From positions 620,001 to 684,000 of the forward strand of contig NZ_JARKNC010000001.1 of the NCBI RefSeq assembly GCF_029360805.1: 64,000 nucleotides of DNA, written 5' to 3'. This stretch comes from Daejeonella sp. JGW-45. GTDB lineage: Bacteria > Bacteroidota > Bacteroidia > Sphingobacteriales > Sphingobacteriaceae. Below, one piece after another: positions 18,701 to 27,223 of the stretch. Positions within the stretch are counted from its first letter, which is position 1, and every line of letters starts with the position of its first letter. Position numbers and translations under genes: made by a program. Under the pieces are notes generated by a model. The model did not search any database, had not been told where the DNA came from, and saw only the letters and a list, made by a program, of their open reading frames with translations.

Positions 18701-18889
18701 CTGCAGCGAAAAACGACCGTTTCCGTCTGTCGTTGTACCTGCAGTTGTTCCTGTTGCTTTAATACTTACCCCGGGCAGAGGCAAGCCATCCATCTTGTCT
18801 GTAACTGTTCCGGTTACAGTGCGTTCCTGTGCAAATGCCTGTACGGCAATAAATAGCACGAGAAACAAACTTTGTAAAAGTCTTTTCAT
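15788..18889 (-). CDS. SusC/RagA family TonB-dependent outer-membrane transporter
   Basis: A 1033-residue protein. After a signal peptide (SLFLVLFIAVQAFAQ) comes a carboxypeptidase-regulatory-like domain (TVTGTVTDKMDGLPLPGVSIKA), then a TonB-box/plug region (VVVGYGTQSRKEVTGSV, and further on RIRGVNSISNGTEPLYVVDG), the SusC signature DVLKDGAATAIYGSRAANGV near residue 225, and a 22-strand barrel ending in FVLGLNVGF. It imports the ligand captured by the adjacent SusD, powered by TonB-ExbBD. It is the first gene of the pair. A 16-bp palindrome lies 65 bases upstream of its start. Confidence 0.97.
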   Translation of the reverse strand: MKRLLQSLFLVLFIAVQAFAQERTVTGTVTDKMDGLPLPGVSIKATGTTAGTTTDGNGRFSLQVPAGATSLAFSYIGYLPQTVAISGTSMTVQLTSDRRQLSEVVVVGYGTQSRKEVTGSVGSVTGGALADKPVASFDQALAGRVSGVQVTVSSGILGQAPRVRIRGVNSISNGTEPLYVVDGLPVVTGNQSGTTTTNPLGDINPNDIQSVDVLKDGAATAIYGSRAANGVVIITTKKGTAGKPQIAYNSWFSSSSVAKTFDLLSADQFITIANEKLTNAGGAAGAVASGINTDWQDVVFNKGAFQQSHAIAVSGATEQSNYYFSLGYNDLEGAIKSNTQNKYSFFGKIEQSALDKHLTFGINANVAYTRNFGLNAGTNALSGNVGNAIRALPNVAPMNPDGSYNFSADLARLGRGANLREIDDNYTNIAFVLANNKFRNQTTNLIGGAFVNFNIIDGLDLKTQISTNGLFGEDYQYYSPLHGDGRGVGGYAFQQYIPTFRYVWTNTLGYNKTMGNHNFGVIGGLEFQKSRYRAFNASATSISTTFFGGENIISNSFPQATFGLGGSVSEQAYKSLFVRGNYSFKGKYLLSATFRSDQISSLPQGNQIANLPGASLGWRISEEGFFKNSSAFQFINDFKIRGGYSKVGNTDIGNYPFAGNFSAATYGANSGLFFSQAGNPDLKFETSKKYNVGVDLAMFNNRLNLSADYFTNDVDNIILFVPTPLSLGVPGNGINQNVGSMNNKGFEFTVGSVNVQKDDFSWSTDLNLTLVKNKVKALANKNSDVVFTYNIHRVGESIASLYGYRYEGVNPANGNPLYRKANGQIIQGNIATQSYNVYDPANPGTAGASSTLAAADRVILGNSSPTYFGGLNNTFTYKGLDLNIFLTFSGGNEVMNATRQESLLNQKFLNGGAELLNRWTSSNPNTQTPRLYYGRDAFTNLTANTVSRFVEDGSYIRGQNITLGYTLPVSAVNSLKFNKIRLYAQVMNAFIITDYSGLDPELNTSVTSNSTVGVDYNTNPISRTFVLGLNVGF

Positions 18890-18953
18890 CCTTGTTCTAT
18901 ATTTAGTTAGTTATTATGGTTAGAATGTCAAAAATGAGCAACAAACACGTTAC

Positions 18954-18969
18954 AACAAAATATTTTGTT
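18954..18969. promoter_or_regulatory. 16-bp perfect palindrome upstream of susC-like gene
   Basis: AACAAAATATTTTGTT is perfectly self-complementary and lies 65 bp before the susC start. On the minus strand it contains TATTTTG, one base short of the TAnnTTTG consensus, so it may be an operator overlapping the promoter. In an AT-rich gap, chance cannot be excluded. Confidence 0.4.
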
Positions 18970-19247
18970 AATTCTTTTAACCTTTTCAATACAATGAATT
19001 GATTAACAGGTAATTAATTTTAAACAAGAAAATTACACTAAATCAAAATCTACTGAAATTCAGCTGGTTATAAGCGTTGGAAAGGAGTAAGATATCGAAG
19101 TGAAAAAGAAATCGTTCAACACTATATCCGATTTATCACCAGGTAAAAAATGCTGGCCCATCTATAATTCCCTGATCCAATCAAAAAAGTTCGGGGAAAT
19201 AAAATCGCATAACACATTATAATACAGCAAATTGATTTGATATTAAA

Positions 19248-19260
19248 TACATACAATGTA
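19248..19260. promoter_or_regulatory. Inverted repeat TACAT-N3-ATGTA, possible PadR site
   Basis: TACAT ACA ATGTA lies about 90 bp before padR. PadR-family regulators typically bind ATGT/ACAT dyads; see also 19295-19310. Confidence 0.4.
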
Positions 19261-19278
19261 ACAAAATAATATACATTA

Positions 19279-19286
19279 TATATTTG
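19279..19286 (+). promoter_or_regulatory. TAnnTTTG -7 element upstream of padR
   Basis: TATATTTG, 58 bp before the padR ATG. The operator-like dyad at 19295-19310 lies just downstream, where a bound repressor would block initiation. Confidence 0.5.
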
Positions 19287-19294
19287 CACACTAC

Positions 19295-19310
19295 TATGTA
19301 TTGCAACATA
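19295..19310. promoter_or_regulatory. Inverted repeat TATGT-N6-ACATA, likely PadR operator
   Basis: TATGT and ACATA arms around ATTGCA fit the ATGT...ACAT dyads known for PadR repressors. It lies between two TAnnTTTG elements, which suggests autoregulation of the padR-pspC operon. Confidence 0.5.
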
Positions 19311-19324
19311 CCATACAAAGCATA

Positions 19325-19332
19325 TATCTTTG
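19325..19332 (+). promoter_or_regulatory. Second TAnnTTTG element, 12 bp before padR ATG
   Basis: TATCTTTG with its expected transcription start at the ATG at 19337, predicting a leaderless padR message from this promoter. Confidence 0.5.
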
Positions 19333-19336
19333 CTAT

Positions 19337-19708
19337 ATGATAGTGGAGAACACACAAACCCAAATGAGGAAGGGAATACTGGAATATTGTATTCTTTCAA
19401 TTATTTCCCGAGGGGAGATATATGCTTCAGACATTATTGCCGAATTAAATAAAGCCAAGCTGTTGGTGGTCGAGGGTACGCTGTATCCGCTGCTGACCCG
19501 TCTAAAAAACAACGGGCTGCTTTCCTATAACTGGCAGGAATCAACTTCCGGTCCGCCTAGAAAATACTATATACTTTCTCCTGCCGGACTCGAAGTTTTA
19601 AAAAGACTGGATATCACCTGGGAAGAACTTTCGTATTCAGTAAAAACATCTCTCGAAGGGCGAAAACTTAATTCAAACGAAACAACCAAAAACCGCGATC
19701 ATGAATAA
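19337..19708 (+). CDS. PadR family transcriptional regulator
   Basis: A 123-residue regulator with a PadR winged helix: MRKGILEYCILSIISRGEIYASDIIAEL (helices 1-2), LLVVEGTLYPLLTRLKNNGLLSYNW (recognition helix) and GPPRKYYILSPAGLEVL (wing). I choose the ATG at 19337 (MIVENTQTQ); the in-frame ATG at 19301 lies upstream of the nearest -7 element. It overlaps the start of the PspC gene by 8 bases. The PadR-PspC pairing is common in Bacteroidota, where the regulator probably controls its own operon through the dyads upstream. The inducing signal is unknown. Confidence 0.92.
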   Translation: MIVENTQTQMRKGILEYCILSIISRGEIYASDIIAELNKAKLLVVEGTLYPLLTRLKNNGLLSYNWQESTSGPPRKYYILSPAGLEVLKRLDITWEELSYSVKTSLEGRKLNSNETTKNRDHE

Positions 19709-21263
19709 GACTATAATTATAAATATAAACGGCATCGTCTTTCATATAGAGGAAGACGCTTATGAGGTTCTCAGGGCCTATATGACCGATGTTAAACGGC
19801 ACTTTGCCTATTCGGCAGATAGCGAGGAAATTGTCACAGACATAGAAAACAGGCTGGCTGAGATGTTTAATGAAAGACTTGAAGTTGATCATAAACAAGT
19901 TATTGAACTGCCTGATGTAACCTTTGTTACAGGAAAAATGGGCAACGTTAATGATTTTGACCTGGATGAAGAGGACGGAACCTCATTGCGGTCTGTCAGG
20001 AAATTATTCCGCGACACTGATGACCGTATTCTTGGGGGCGTTTGTTCAGGTATAGGGCATTTCTTTAATGTTGAGCCGAGGTGGATGCGTTTACTCGCAA
20101 TCGCGTTAATCTTCATCGGAGGGCTTGGCTTACCTGTCTACGTTATTTTATGGATCATTATGCCGGCCGCTAATACACGTGCAGAGAAAATGGCAATGAA
20201 AGGGGAGCCTATTAACCTGCAGAACTTTAAGAAGAATTTCGATGAGGAGATAGAGGGCTTAAAGGGCGGCTTAAACAGGGCACATAATGAAGTAAGACCG
20301 GTAGTATACCAGATCGGAAAATTCATAGAAACATTGGCAACTCTGTTCATTAAACTTGTGGTGAGCATTGTTGCATTCGCGGGTATCCTGGCAATGATCG
20401 CATTATTTATAGGCTTGGTAGTTTTCCTCGGCTACTGGAACAGCAATGAACTTAATACGTTCCCGTTTACTATCGTGAATCCGGGTTATAAGTCCGTTTT
20501 AGCGCTAAGTGCATTCATTATAGTAGTTATACCACTTACCGCCCTGGTGCTGTTCGCTCTCCGGGTTTTGGTAACCAGGATTACAATATCAAAAACAGTT
20601 TATTTCAGCATGCTTATCATCTGGATCGCCGGTCTTGTATTGGGTGCATATCACGCGTCCAAAATTGCGTCCGAATTTAATGAGGAAGCCGAGTTTTCAG
20701 TCACAACACCATTGACCCCGTTGCCGGTCTACCACCTCAAAGTAAACCGCGTGGAATTCCTGACAAAGGAAGACAGCCTGCAGTACAATATTAACCCCGC
20801 CAATTTTAAGGGAACATTGATAAGCAGGGATCGGGATTCCAACAATCCCAGAAGTGTAAGGATCGTGATCGTAAGAGGAGAGGTCAACAAACCAACACTG
20901 GTCCAGGAGTTTAGCGCACGCGGCCCTAATTTCGAGACTGCCCTGGCAACAGCCCGCCGTACTAAACATGAGTTCGTTCAAAAAGATTCCGTTTTGATGT
21001 TCCACTCCAAAACACACCTGCAAAAACGCGAGTTGTGGCGCGACCAATCGGTAAGGTTAATTCTTCGCATTCCAGAAAACACAAGGCTGATGATTGACGA
21101 TGATGTTAACTCATACTTGTCAGACCATGACGTTTGGGAATGTCATCCACCTAATGCTCCAAGGGATTATATTTCCGAGTGGAGGATGACATCAGAAGGA
21201 TTAAAGTGTCAAAATGATACGTTGTTTCCTCAACAGCAAGATTCTATACAACTAAACCCATAA
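19701..21263 (+). CDS. PspC domain membrane protein
   Basis: A 520-residue protein. Residues 1-90 are a cytosolic region (MNKTIIININGIVFHIEEDAYEVL), followed by a PspC domain at about 95-155 (RILGGVCSGIGHFFNVEPRWMRLL and a helix ending LWIIMPAA). Three further transmembrane helices lie near 215-320, and a C-terminal extracytoplasmic beta domain of about 180 residues follows. PspC-type proteins take part in envelope stress sensing, but this long architecture is typical of Bacteroidota and not functionally defined. It is translationally coupled to padR and ends in a strong terminator. Confidence 0.9.
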   Translation: MNKTIIININGIVFHIEEDAYEVLRAYMTDVKRHFAYSADSEEIVTDIENRLAEMFNERLEVDHKQVIELPDVTFVTGKMGNVNDFDLDEEDGTSLRSVRKLFRDTDDRILGGVCSGIGHFFNVEPRWMRLLAIALIFIGGLGLPVYVILWIIMPAANTRAEKMAMKGEPINLQNFKKNFDEEIEGLKGGLNRAHNEVRPVVYQIGKFIETLATLFIKLVVSIVAFAGILAMIALFIGLVVFLGYWNSNELNTFPFTIVNPGYKSVLALSAFIIVVIPLTALVLFALRVLVTRITISKTVYFSMLIIWIAGLVLGAYHASKIASEFNEEAEFSVTTPLTPLPVYHLKVNRVEFLTKEDSLQYNINPANFKGTLISRDRDSNNPRSVRIVIVRGEVNKPTLVQEFSARGPNFETALATARRTKHEFVQKDSVLMFHSKTHLQKRELWRDQSVRLILRIPENTRLMIDDDVNSYLSDHDVWECHPPNAPRDYISEWRMTSEGLKCQNDTLFPQQQDSIQLNP

Positions 21264-21300
21264 GAAAGGCCGGGTGTTATCCCGGCCTTTCTTCTTTTTA
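21263..21300. terminator. Bidirectional terminator
   Basis: AGAAAGGCCGGG (21263-21274) pairs with CCCGGCCTTTCT (21281-21292) around TGTTAT, followed by TCTTTTT. It separates pspC from the convergent M14 peptidase gene. Confidence 0.88.
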
Positions 21301-23802
21301 ATGGCCTACCATAAAAACGGCATTGCTAAAAAGGAGTTTGCCGTTCTCCCAAAAACTTCTGAACAGAGGATTATCAGCCAGGTAAACTACTGAACCATTT
21401 CCCATTTCCTGAACACCAAAAATAAGTCCGTCTACCAGTTTCTTCCGCACTTGCGCACCTACAAAACCAGTTACATAATTATCTTTTTTTAGCACGCCGA
21501 CATTCCAGCCTGGCTTCATATACTGATAAACCTTATCGTCTAACTTTAACGTGTAGTAAAATCCCGGAAAACCGAAACCAAGAGGATGAGTATTGTCCAG
21601 GTCTACTTTATATATTGCACCGGGAATGTTTGCCTGAACCTGCTCACGTTCCCTGTTCTCATAAACTTTAAGGTCTTCATAAGGGTCGGCATCCTTTTCG
21701 TTCTTTTTCGGCTCTTCTTTATTCTTCAGGTCAAACCCCTTCTTGCCCGCGAGCTGTCTCATGGCCCCTTCCATGGCTATTAACTTACCGCCCCCGCGAA
21801 TCCATTGCAGTATCTTGTCATTTACCGGATCGGTGTAGTTTCCATCCGGGAAAATAATAACATCAAAATCGTTGAGATTTATCCTTCCGAGATCTTCCGT
21901 ACGAACAATGCTCAACGGATAATTGATCTGTTGCTCAAAGAAATGCCAGATCTCGCCAAATGAAAGAGATGAGGTTGACGCCCCTGTCAGCACCATTATC
22001 CGGGGCTTAGCGATAAGCTTGACCTTGTCTGAACCGAGGTCAGCACCTTTGTCCATAAATGCGGATGGGATAGCCTGGAGTGAGATTCCAGAGCTTTTTG
22101 CTAAATCCGTAAGCGTTTGCTCGAAGCTCGTCCCAAGGTTTTCGTTGCTGGCTCGGGCAATGATCAGTGATCCTGCGTTAAAAGCCATTCCTCCGGTTTC
22201 AAAAGGAACTTCGGAATACCTTACTTTAATATTGTGCTTCAAAAGCTGCCCAAGAAATTTCACATCCGACAGTGAATTCCAGTTTGCTACATAGGCAACG
22301 GGGTTGGAAACACCACTGGAAGCAATAGCCACTTCCGGCAGGGTTGCCGACAAGGGCTTAAGATTATCTGATGTTGCAAAAGCGGGTAAACCAAATGCAT
22401 AGGGAAGCGACCATGCAGTTATATCGTAAGTGGCTGAATCTGATATAAATGTATTAGGCTCAAATAATACCTTCAGCAGCACGGACTTCGGCTGATAGGC
22501 ACTGATCACCATGTCGTTTTTATCGACCTTAAAGCTTTCTTTCTTCCCACTGAAATAATTATAGCCGCTGCCGCCTCTCGCAGATCCGTAACCGAACTCA
22601 ATGCCATTACGCTGAAGCATTGTTGCAAGGGTTTTAATCTTTTCGGTATTCTCCCCTTTTATTATATATGTTTTATATTCCCCGGGTGGATTCGATCTGC
22701 TTGCTGCAAAATAGTTCTTAAACTCCGACACAGCCTTCGACGCATTCTGAGACAATGCTTCCACAGTGGCAAGAGCGGTAGTATGATGATGATCTATACG
22801 GTCCTTCAGCGTCAATGTATCACCGTCGGAGTTTATTATGGCTAAACCTGCCCGGCCGGACCCTCCCTGCTCGTAAGTCATACCTACCGAACCATTGTAT
22901 ATCGGATATGTATCGCCATAAGAAGGGTAAAGCAGATCGAAACGTTCCCGTGTAAAATACATCCAACCCTTCTTATCGAAGTAACGGGCATTATTCTTAC
23001 CTATTATCCTCTGAAATTCACGCTGCCAGCCGGTGATATCCTGGTGATAAGGTTCCGCAGCTGGCGCGAAATAGTACGGCTCGTTAACGCCTTGCTCATG
23101 AAAATCGACATGAACCTGCGGAAGCCATTTATTGTAAAGCAACATTCTCTGCTGAGTTTCACGCTGAGACTGCCAGGCCCAGTCCCGGTTCAGGTCAAAA
23201 TAATAATGATTCGACCTTCCGCCGGGCCATGGCTCAAAATGCTCCCTTGAATAAGGAAAAGGATCGGGTACAGCGCTGCGGACGGGGTTATAAAAATTAA
23301 CGTATCGTTCGCGGCCATCAGGATTCAAACAGGGATCAACAATTACAACCGAATTCTTCAGCCAGGATTTCGTTCCCTGATTTGAGGGATCTAGCAGGTC
23401 ATAGATGGTTTGAAGGGAGGCTTCCGTAGAAACGGCCTCGTTGCCGTGGACATTATAGCTCAGCCAAACTATAGCAGGCTGATCGTTCGAAGCCGTTCCA
23501 CTGGCAAGTCCGGCCAGGCGGAGATTGTTCATCCGGATATCCTCGATCCTGGAAATATTATCGTCGGATGCCACAATAGCCAGAATCAAGGGTCTCCCTT
23601 CGTTAGTCTTTCCGTACTCCTCTAACCTGATGTTCTTGGATGCGGTGGCCAGATAACGGTAATAATCAACAACCCGGTAATGCGGCGTAAATTGCTCGCC
23701 CAGCTTATATCCTAAAAATTCTGACGGAGATTGTATTCTTTGAGCCCGCACGCCCAGGCTATTAATAACGAACAGCAATAACAGGATGAGAAATCTATTC
23801 AT
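21298..23802 (-). CDS. Secreted M14 family zinc carboxypeptidase
   Basis: An 834-residue exported protein with signal MNRFLILLLLFVINSLGVRA. The M14 zinc site is visible: YNVHGNEAVSTEA near residue 112 (HxxE), the third ligand in QVHVDFHEQG near 231, and a likely catalytic Glu in MTYEQGGSGRAG near 318. The C-terminal 250 residues (RIMVLTGASTSSLSFGEIW, then DVIIFPDGNY) look like a class I glutamine-amidotransferase-type domain, which accompanies this large M14 subgroup in Bacteroidota. It probably trims peptides in the periplasm or outside the cell. Divergent from murF. Confidence 0.9.
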   Translation of the reverse strand: MNRFLILLLLFVINSLGVRAQRIQSPSEFLGYKLGEQFTPHYRVVDYYRYLATASKNIRLEEYGKTNEGRPLILAIVASDDNISRIEDIRMNNLRLAGLASGTASNDQPAIVWLSYNVHGNEAVSTEASLQTIYDLLDPSNQGTKSWLKNSVVIVDPCLNPDGRERYVNFYNPVRSAVPDPFPYSREHFEPWPGGRSNHYYFDLNRDWAWQSQRETQQRMLLYNKWLPQVHVDFHEQGVNEPYYFAPAAEPYHQDITGWQREFQRIIGKNNARYFDKKGWMYFTRERFDLLYPSYGDTYPIYNGSVGMTYEQGGSGRAGLAIINSDGDTLTLKDRIDHHHTTALATVEALSQNASKAVSEFKNYFAASRSNPPGEYKTYIIKGENTEKIKTLATMLQRNGIEFGYGSARGGSGYNYFSGKKESFKVDKNDMVISAYQPKSVLLKVLFEPNTFISDSATYDITAWSLPYAFGLPAFATSDNLKPLSATLPEVAIASSGVSNPVAYVANWNSLSDVKFLGQLLKHNIKVRYSEVPFETGGMAFNAGSLIIARASNENLGTSFEQTLTDLAKSSGISLQAIPSAFMDKGADLGSDKVKLIAKPRIMVLTGASTSSLSFGEIWHFFEQQINYPLSIVRTEDLGRINLNDFDVIIFPDGNYTDPVNDKILQWIRGGGKLIAMEGAMRQLAGKKGFDLKNKEEPKKNEKDADPYEDLKVYENREREQVQANIPGAIYKVDLDNTHPLGFGFPGFYYTLKLDDKVYQYMKPGWNVGVLKKDNYVTGFVGAQVRKKLVDGLIFGVQEMGNGSVVYLADNPLFRSFWENGKLLFSNAVFMVGH

Positions 23803-23891
23803 ATATCTTCTAATCTACGGATCGTTAGGCTTAAATACCAAATTGTTCATTCGATAACAACAAAAATCTTAATATTGCATAAGGCATAAAT

Positions 23892-25202
23892 ATGAAAACA
23901 GAAGAGCTCTACGAGATTTATCTCAAACATCCTGTCGTTTGCACAGATACGCGTAAGATCACTGAATCGTGCATATTTTTCGCCCTTAAGGGCGAAAATT
24001 TTGACGCCAATGAATTTGCTTCAAAAGCCATCGAAAGCGGGGCTGCGTTTGCAGTAGTTGACGATCAGCGATACGCAGCCAGCGACAGGTACCTGCTGGT
24101 CGATGACGTGTTAAGCACACTGCAGCAGCTAGCCTCTTTTCATCGTAAACAGCTAAAAATACCAGTTATCGGAATTACCGGCACTAACGGCAAAACCACA
24201 ACCAAGGAACTTATTAAATCCGTTCTGTCTCAGCATTGCAGAACTTACGCGACCGAGGGAAACCTAAATAATCATATTGGAGTCCCCCTAACACTTCTGT
24301 CCATCAGGCCCGACTGCGATATTGCCATCATTGAGATGGGAGCCAACCACCAGAAAGAGATCGGTTTTCTTTGCAGTCTTGCGCAACCGGGTTACGGGCT
24401 TATAACTAACGTCGGAAAGGCACATCTTGAAGGATTCGGCAGCCTTGAAGGTGTGAAGATCGCAAAAGGCGAGCTTTACGAATATCTCGCTCAGACAAAC
24501 GGAATAGCCTTTATCAATACCGATAATCCTTTATTGGTGGATATGAGCCGTGAAAGGAATGTCGGGAATGTTGTTGGCTACGGCAAAGGACCTGCGAATT
24601 ATCTATCCGGCAGCTTAAAAGAAGTTTCACCCACTTTAATTGTCGAATGGCAGCTGAAAGGACATGAGGATGGAGCTGTTAACTCCGCTGAATCTAACCT
24701 GCCGGGCATTTATAACTTCGAAAATATCCTGGCGGCTATTGCTATCGGAAACTTTTTCAAGCTTAGCCCCGGGCAAATCAATGAGGGGATAAAATCATAC
24801 ATACCACACAACAACAGATCCCAGATCCTCGAAACAGCCAGTAATACGGTGATCTGCGATTTTTACAATGCAAATCCCAGCAGCATGCTGGTTGCTCTGG
24901 ACAATTTAGCTACCGTCCCCGCAAATAATAAAGCTTTGATACTGGCAGACATGTTTGAACTTGGTGCGGATTCAGCGATGGAGCATCGCTTTATCATGGA
25001 CAAAGCTTTGAAAACACCGTCTGAAAGGCGGATCTTCGTTGGTGAAGCCTTCTTCAGGATGAAAAGTAGTGTTGATGCAGAGTTTTATAAAAACACCGTC
25101 GAAGCTGCGGAAGCGCTGAAAAGACATCCCATCACCGATGCCACTGTGTTACTGAAAGGATCACGGGGAATGAAGCTCGAAGCTTTGGTTGGCTTCTTAT
25201 AA
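23892..25202 (+). CDS. murF: UDP-N-acetylmuramoyl-tripeptide--D-alanyl-D-alanine ligase
   Basis: A 436-residue cytosolic ligase that adds D-Ala-D-Ala to the UDP-MurNAc-tripeptide, the last cytosolic step of the peptidoglycan precursor. Visible marks are the N-terminal substrate domain (CTDTRKITESCIFFALKGENFD), the ATP loop GITGTNGKTTTKELI near residue 96, IIEMGANHQKEIGFL near 147, NVGKAHLEGFGS near 175 and the C-terminal DFYNANPSSM near 318. It stands alone, divergent from the M14 peptidase, and converges with the small membrane gene one base past its stop. Confidence 0.96.
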   Translation: MKTEELYEIYLKHPVVCTDTRKITESCIFFALKGENFDANEFASKAIESGAAFAVVDDQRYAASDRYLLVDDVLSTLQQLASFHRKQLKIPVIGITGTNGKTTTKELIKSVLSQHCRTYATEGNLNNHIGVPLTLLSIRPDCDIAIIEMGANHQKEIGFLCSLAQPGYGLITNVGKAHLEGFGSLEGVKIAKGELYEYLAQTNGIAFINTDNPLLVDMSRERNVGNVVGYGKGPANYLSGSLKEVSPTLIVEWQLKGHEDGAVNSAESNLPGIYNFENILAAIAIGNFFKLSPGQINEGIKSYIPHNNRSQILETASNTVICDFYNANPSSMLVALDNLATVPANNKALILADMFELGADSAMEHRFIMDKALKTPSERRIFVGEAFFRMKSSVDAEFYKNTVEAAEALKRHPITDATVLLKGSRGMKLEALVGFL

Positions 25203-25203
25203 A

Positions 25204-25392
25204 TCAGGACCCTCCGAGAAGTTTTTTCCTGTATCGCTGCAGGAAAAAGATCGCCAGGCCGCATCCTATTGAAAATATGTACAAAGGATGCGTCACATCG
25301 AGAAGAAGCACCGAAGCAATGCAGAAGACGATCAGGAAGACTGCAAGAAAAGTGAAAAATCTGCTTGTCAAAAAGCGCTGAAATGCATTCAT
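25204..25392 (-). CDS. Small two-helix membrane protein
   Basis: A 62-residue protein, MNAFQRFLTSRFFTFLAVFL, with two hydrophobic helices (about 12-31 and 37-52) and a basic C-terminus (QRYRKKLLGGS). Its start overlaps the gldH stop by one base (TGATG), so it is the last gene of the holB-ricT-gldH unit. No family recognised. Coupling and composition make it likely to be real. Confidence 0.65.
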   Translation of the reverse strand: MNAFQRFLTSRFFTFLAVFLIVFCIASVLLLDVTHPLYIFSIGCGLAIFFLQRYRKKLLGGS

Positions 25393-25865
25393 CAGTTTGT
25401 TTTTTCAACCCGGACGCCGGCATCGGCAACATGGTTCAGGGGATTATCCCGCATATTCTGTTCAAGCTCAATCATATATTTTCCTTTCCGGGGAAACTTA
25501 TAATTCTCCTTAAAGGGGATCTGATAGCTGTATAAATTTCCTGAACCGCTTCCCAGCCATTCGCCGTCGGGAAGCGCCAGCCTGAACTCCTTTCTTTCCG
25601 TACTCCTTTTCCCATCAGGTGTTGTAATATGGACCAGAAGAAAGATATTAGAATATTTATAAGCGGCAGTATGCCGGAGGTTCAGATACAAATTATAAGC
25701 GATGCCCGTATCCTCGATTGTTACGGGCACCCGTACTTTCTCGGTATAGCTCCAATTGCCCCCGGGTATTTTTGAATTGCTATCTGCAATAGTTTGCCTA
25801 TCCTCACAAGCAGAGAGACTGAGCGTAAGGAATAAAATAAACAGAGCTGTTTTAATGGATCTCAT
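25392..25865 (-). CDS. gldH: Gliding-motility-type lipoprotein GldH
   Basis: A 157-residue lipoprotein with signal LFILFLTLSLSAC (lipidated Cys about residue 20). The conserved core has YNLYLNLRHTAAYKYSNIFLLV near residue 62 and RLALPDGEWLGSGSGNLYSYQ near 98, matching GldH. In gliding Flavobacteriia GldH is needed for motility; in Sphingobacteriaceae it is kept without the full gliding set and its role is unclear. It starts 3 bases after ricT ends, in the conserved holB-ricT-gldH order. Confidence 0.9.
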   Translation of the reverse strand: MRSIKTALFILFLTLSLSACEDRQTIADSNSKIPGGNWSYTEKVRVPVTIEDTGIAYNLYLNLRHTAAYKYSNIFLLVHITTPDGKRSTERKEFRLALPDGEWLGSGSGNLYSYQIPFKENYKFPRKGKYMIELEQNMRDNPLNHVADAGVRVEKTN

Positions 25866-25868
25866 TCT

Positions 25869-27221
25869 CTATTCCGAAGACGGACGTTCACGATTGCTAT
25901 TATTCCTGTAATTCTTTCTTCGCTTATTATTCCGGCTCGGACCAGTACGTTGACCTTCTGGATTTGCCGCGCCTTCAGGTTTATTTCCAGCCTGTTGCTG
26001 AGTGTTCACCGGCTTTGCCTGCATCTGCTGCGGGGCACGTTGCACCTGTTCACCTGCGGTTGCTGTGTTTGGATTAGTACCCTTTGGCCTGTTCTTTTTA
26101 TTGCGGTTATTCTTTTTGTTCCTGTTGTTCTTATTATCCAGCCGGGTTAAACTATCCTGTCCGACCACGTTCTCGTAATCAAGAACCTTGACCGGAGCCG
26201 CTTTACTTACTTCAGCTTCAACTTTCAGGTATTCTGGTTTGATACCCTCGCGGTTCATTTTCTGCACTTCCTTCACGCGCGCGATATCCAATGCAATCCA
26301 ATTTTCATCATTAGGATAACTGAACCACATCAGTTTTTTGAAGATGTCGGTCTTCTGGTGCCGCACGGTTCCCGTAAGGGTTTCCAGGCGCTCCACGTTA
26401 TCAGGTATATCCTTTAAGGCATCCATATACGTGTCCAGCTCATAATTGAGGCAGCATTTAAGTTTGCCGCATTGCCCTGCCAGCTTCAGCGTGTTCAGAG
26501 ACAGGTTTTGATACCGGGCAGCGGAAGTTGACACAGTTTTAAAATCAGTTAACCAGGTGGAGCAGCAAAGCTCACGTCCACAGGAACCGATACCTCCTAA
26601 ACGGCTTGCTTCCTGCCGCATTCCGATCTGCCGCATTTCTATGCGGATACGGAAAGTCTCCGCCATTTTTTTGATCAGCTCCCTGAAGTCTACCCGCCCC
26701 TCAGCAGTATAATAAAATGTAGCTTTTGTCCTGTCGCCCTGGTAATCCACATCGCTTAACTTCATCGCTAACCCAAGTTCTTTTGCCAGAACCCGTGATT
26801 TGTGCATGGTCTCAAATTCGAGATCCTTAGAGATCTTCCATTTATCAACGTCTGCCGGGGTAGCTTTTCTATAGATCTTTTTTACGACATCCTCGGTGCG
26901 TACATGCCGCTTTTTAAGTTGCATCCGCACCAGTTCGCCGGTGAGCGACACATGGCCGATATCATAGCCGCCGGTAGTGGTTTCAACTGCAACGAGTTCG
27001 CCGGCTTCGAGGTAAAGGTTTTCTGTATTTAAAAAGAACTCCTTCCTGGAGCCCTTGAACTTGATCTCTATGATATTGAATGGCTTATAATTCGATGGCA
27101 TGTCCATATGCGACAACCAGTCATAAACATCCAGTTTACTGCAGCCATTGGTAAGGCACGAGCCATTACTCTTGCAACCTGCAGGAGCACAGCCCCCTGT
27201 TGAACAACTTCCACAACCCAT
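25869..27221 (-). CDS. ricT: RicT (PSP1) iron-sulfur regulatory protein
   Basis: A 450-residue protein. The first 30 residues hold eight Cys in a repeated pattern (MGCGSCSTGGCAPAGC, then SCLTNGC), which is typical of Bacteroidota RicT and likely binds iron-sulfur clusters. The PSP1 domain (about 60-290) includes VAVETTTGGYDIGHVSLTGE, LGGIGSCGRELCCSTWL and LAGQCGKLKCCLNYE with further Cys. The C-terminal 100 residues are a basic Asn/Lys/Arg-rich disordered tail. In Bacillus, RicT works with RicA and RicF in RNA processing by RNase Y; that role here is inferred. It starts 2 bases after holB stops. Confidence 0.93.
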   Translation of the reverse strand: MGCGSCSTGGCAPAGCKSNGSCLTNGCSKLDVYDWLSHMDMPSNYKPFNIIEIKFKGSRKEFFLNTENLYLEAGELVAVETTTGGYDIGHVSLTGELVRMQLKKRHVRTEDVVKKIYRKATPADVDKWKISKDLEFETMHKSRVLAKELGLAMKLSDVDYQGDRTKATFYYTAEGRVDFRELIKKMAETFRIRIEMRQIGMRQEASRLGGIGSCGRELCCSTWLTDFKTVSTSAARYQNLSLNTLKLAGQCGKLKCCLNYELDTYMDALKDIPDNVERLETLTGTVRHQKTDIFKKLMWFSYPNDENWIALDIARVKEVQKMNREGIKPEYLKVEAEVSKAAPVKVLDYENVVGQDSLTRLDNKNNRNKKNNRNKKNRPKGTNPNTATAGEQVQRAPQQMQAKPVNTQQQAGNKPEGAANPEGQRTGPSRNNKRRKNYRNNSNRERPSSE

Positions 27222-27223
27222 AA

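Larger units (their letters stand above)
18890..19336. other. Divergent regulatory region between susC-like and padR-like genes
   Basis: A 447-base AT-rich gap without a convincing gene. A 92-codon minus-strand frame within it (19122-19400) overlaps padR and has no family look. The gap holds a 16-bp palindrome near susC and two inverted repeats plus TAnnTTTG elements near padR, listed separately. Confidence 0.6.
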
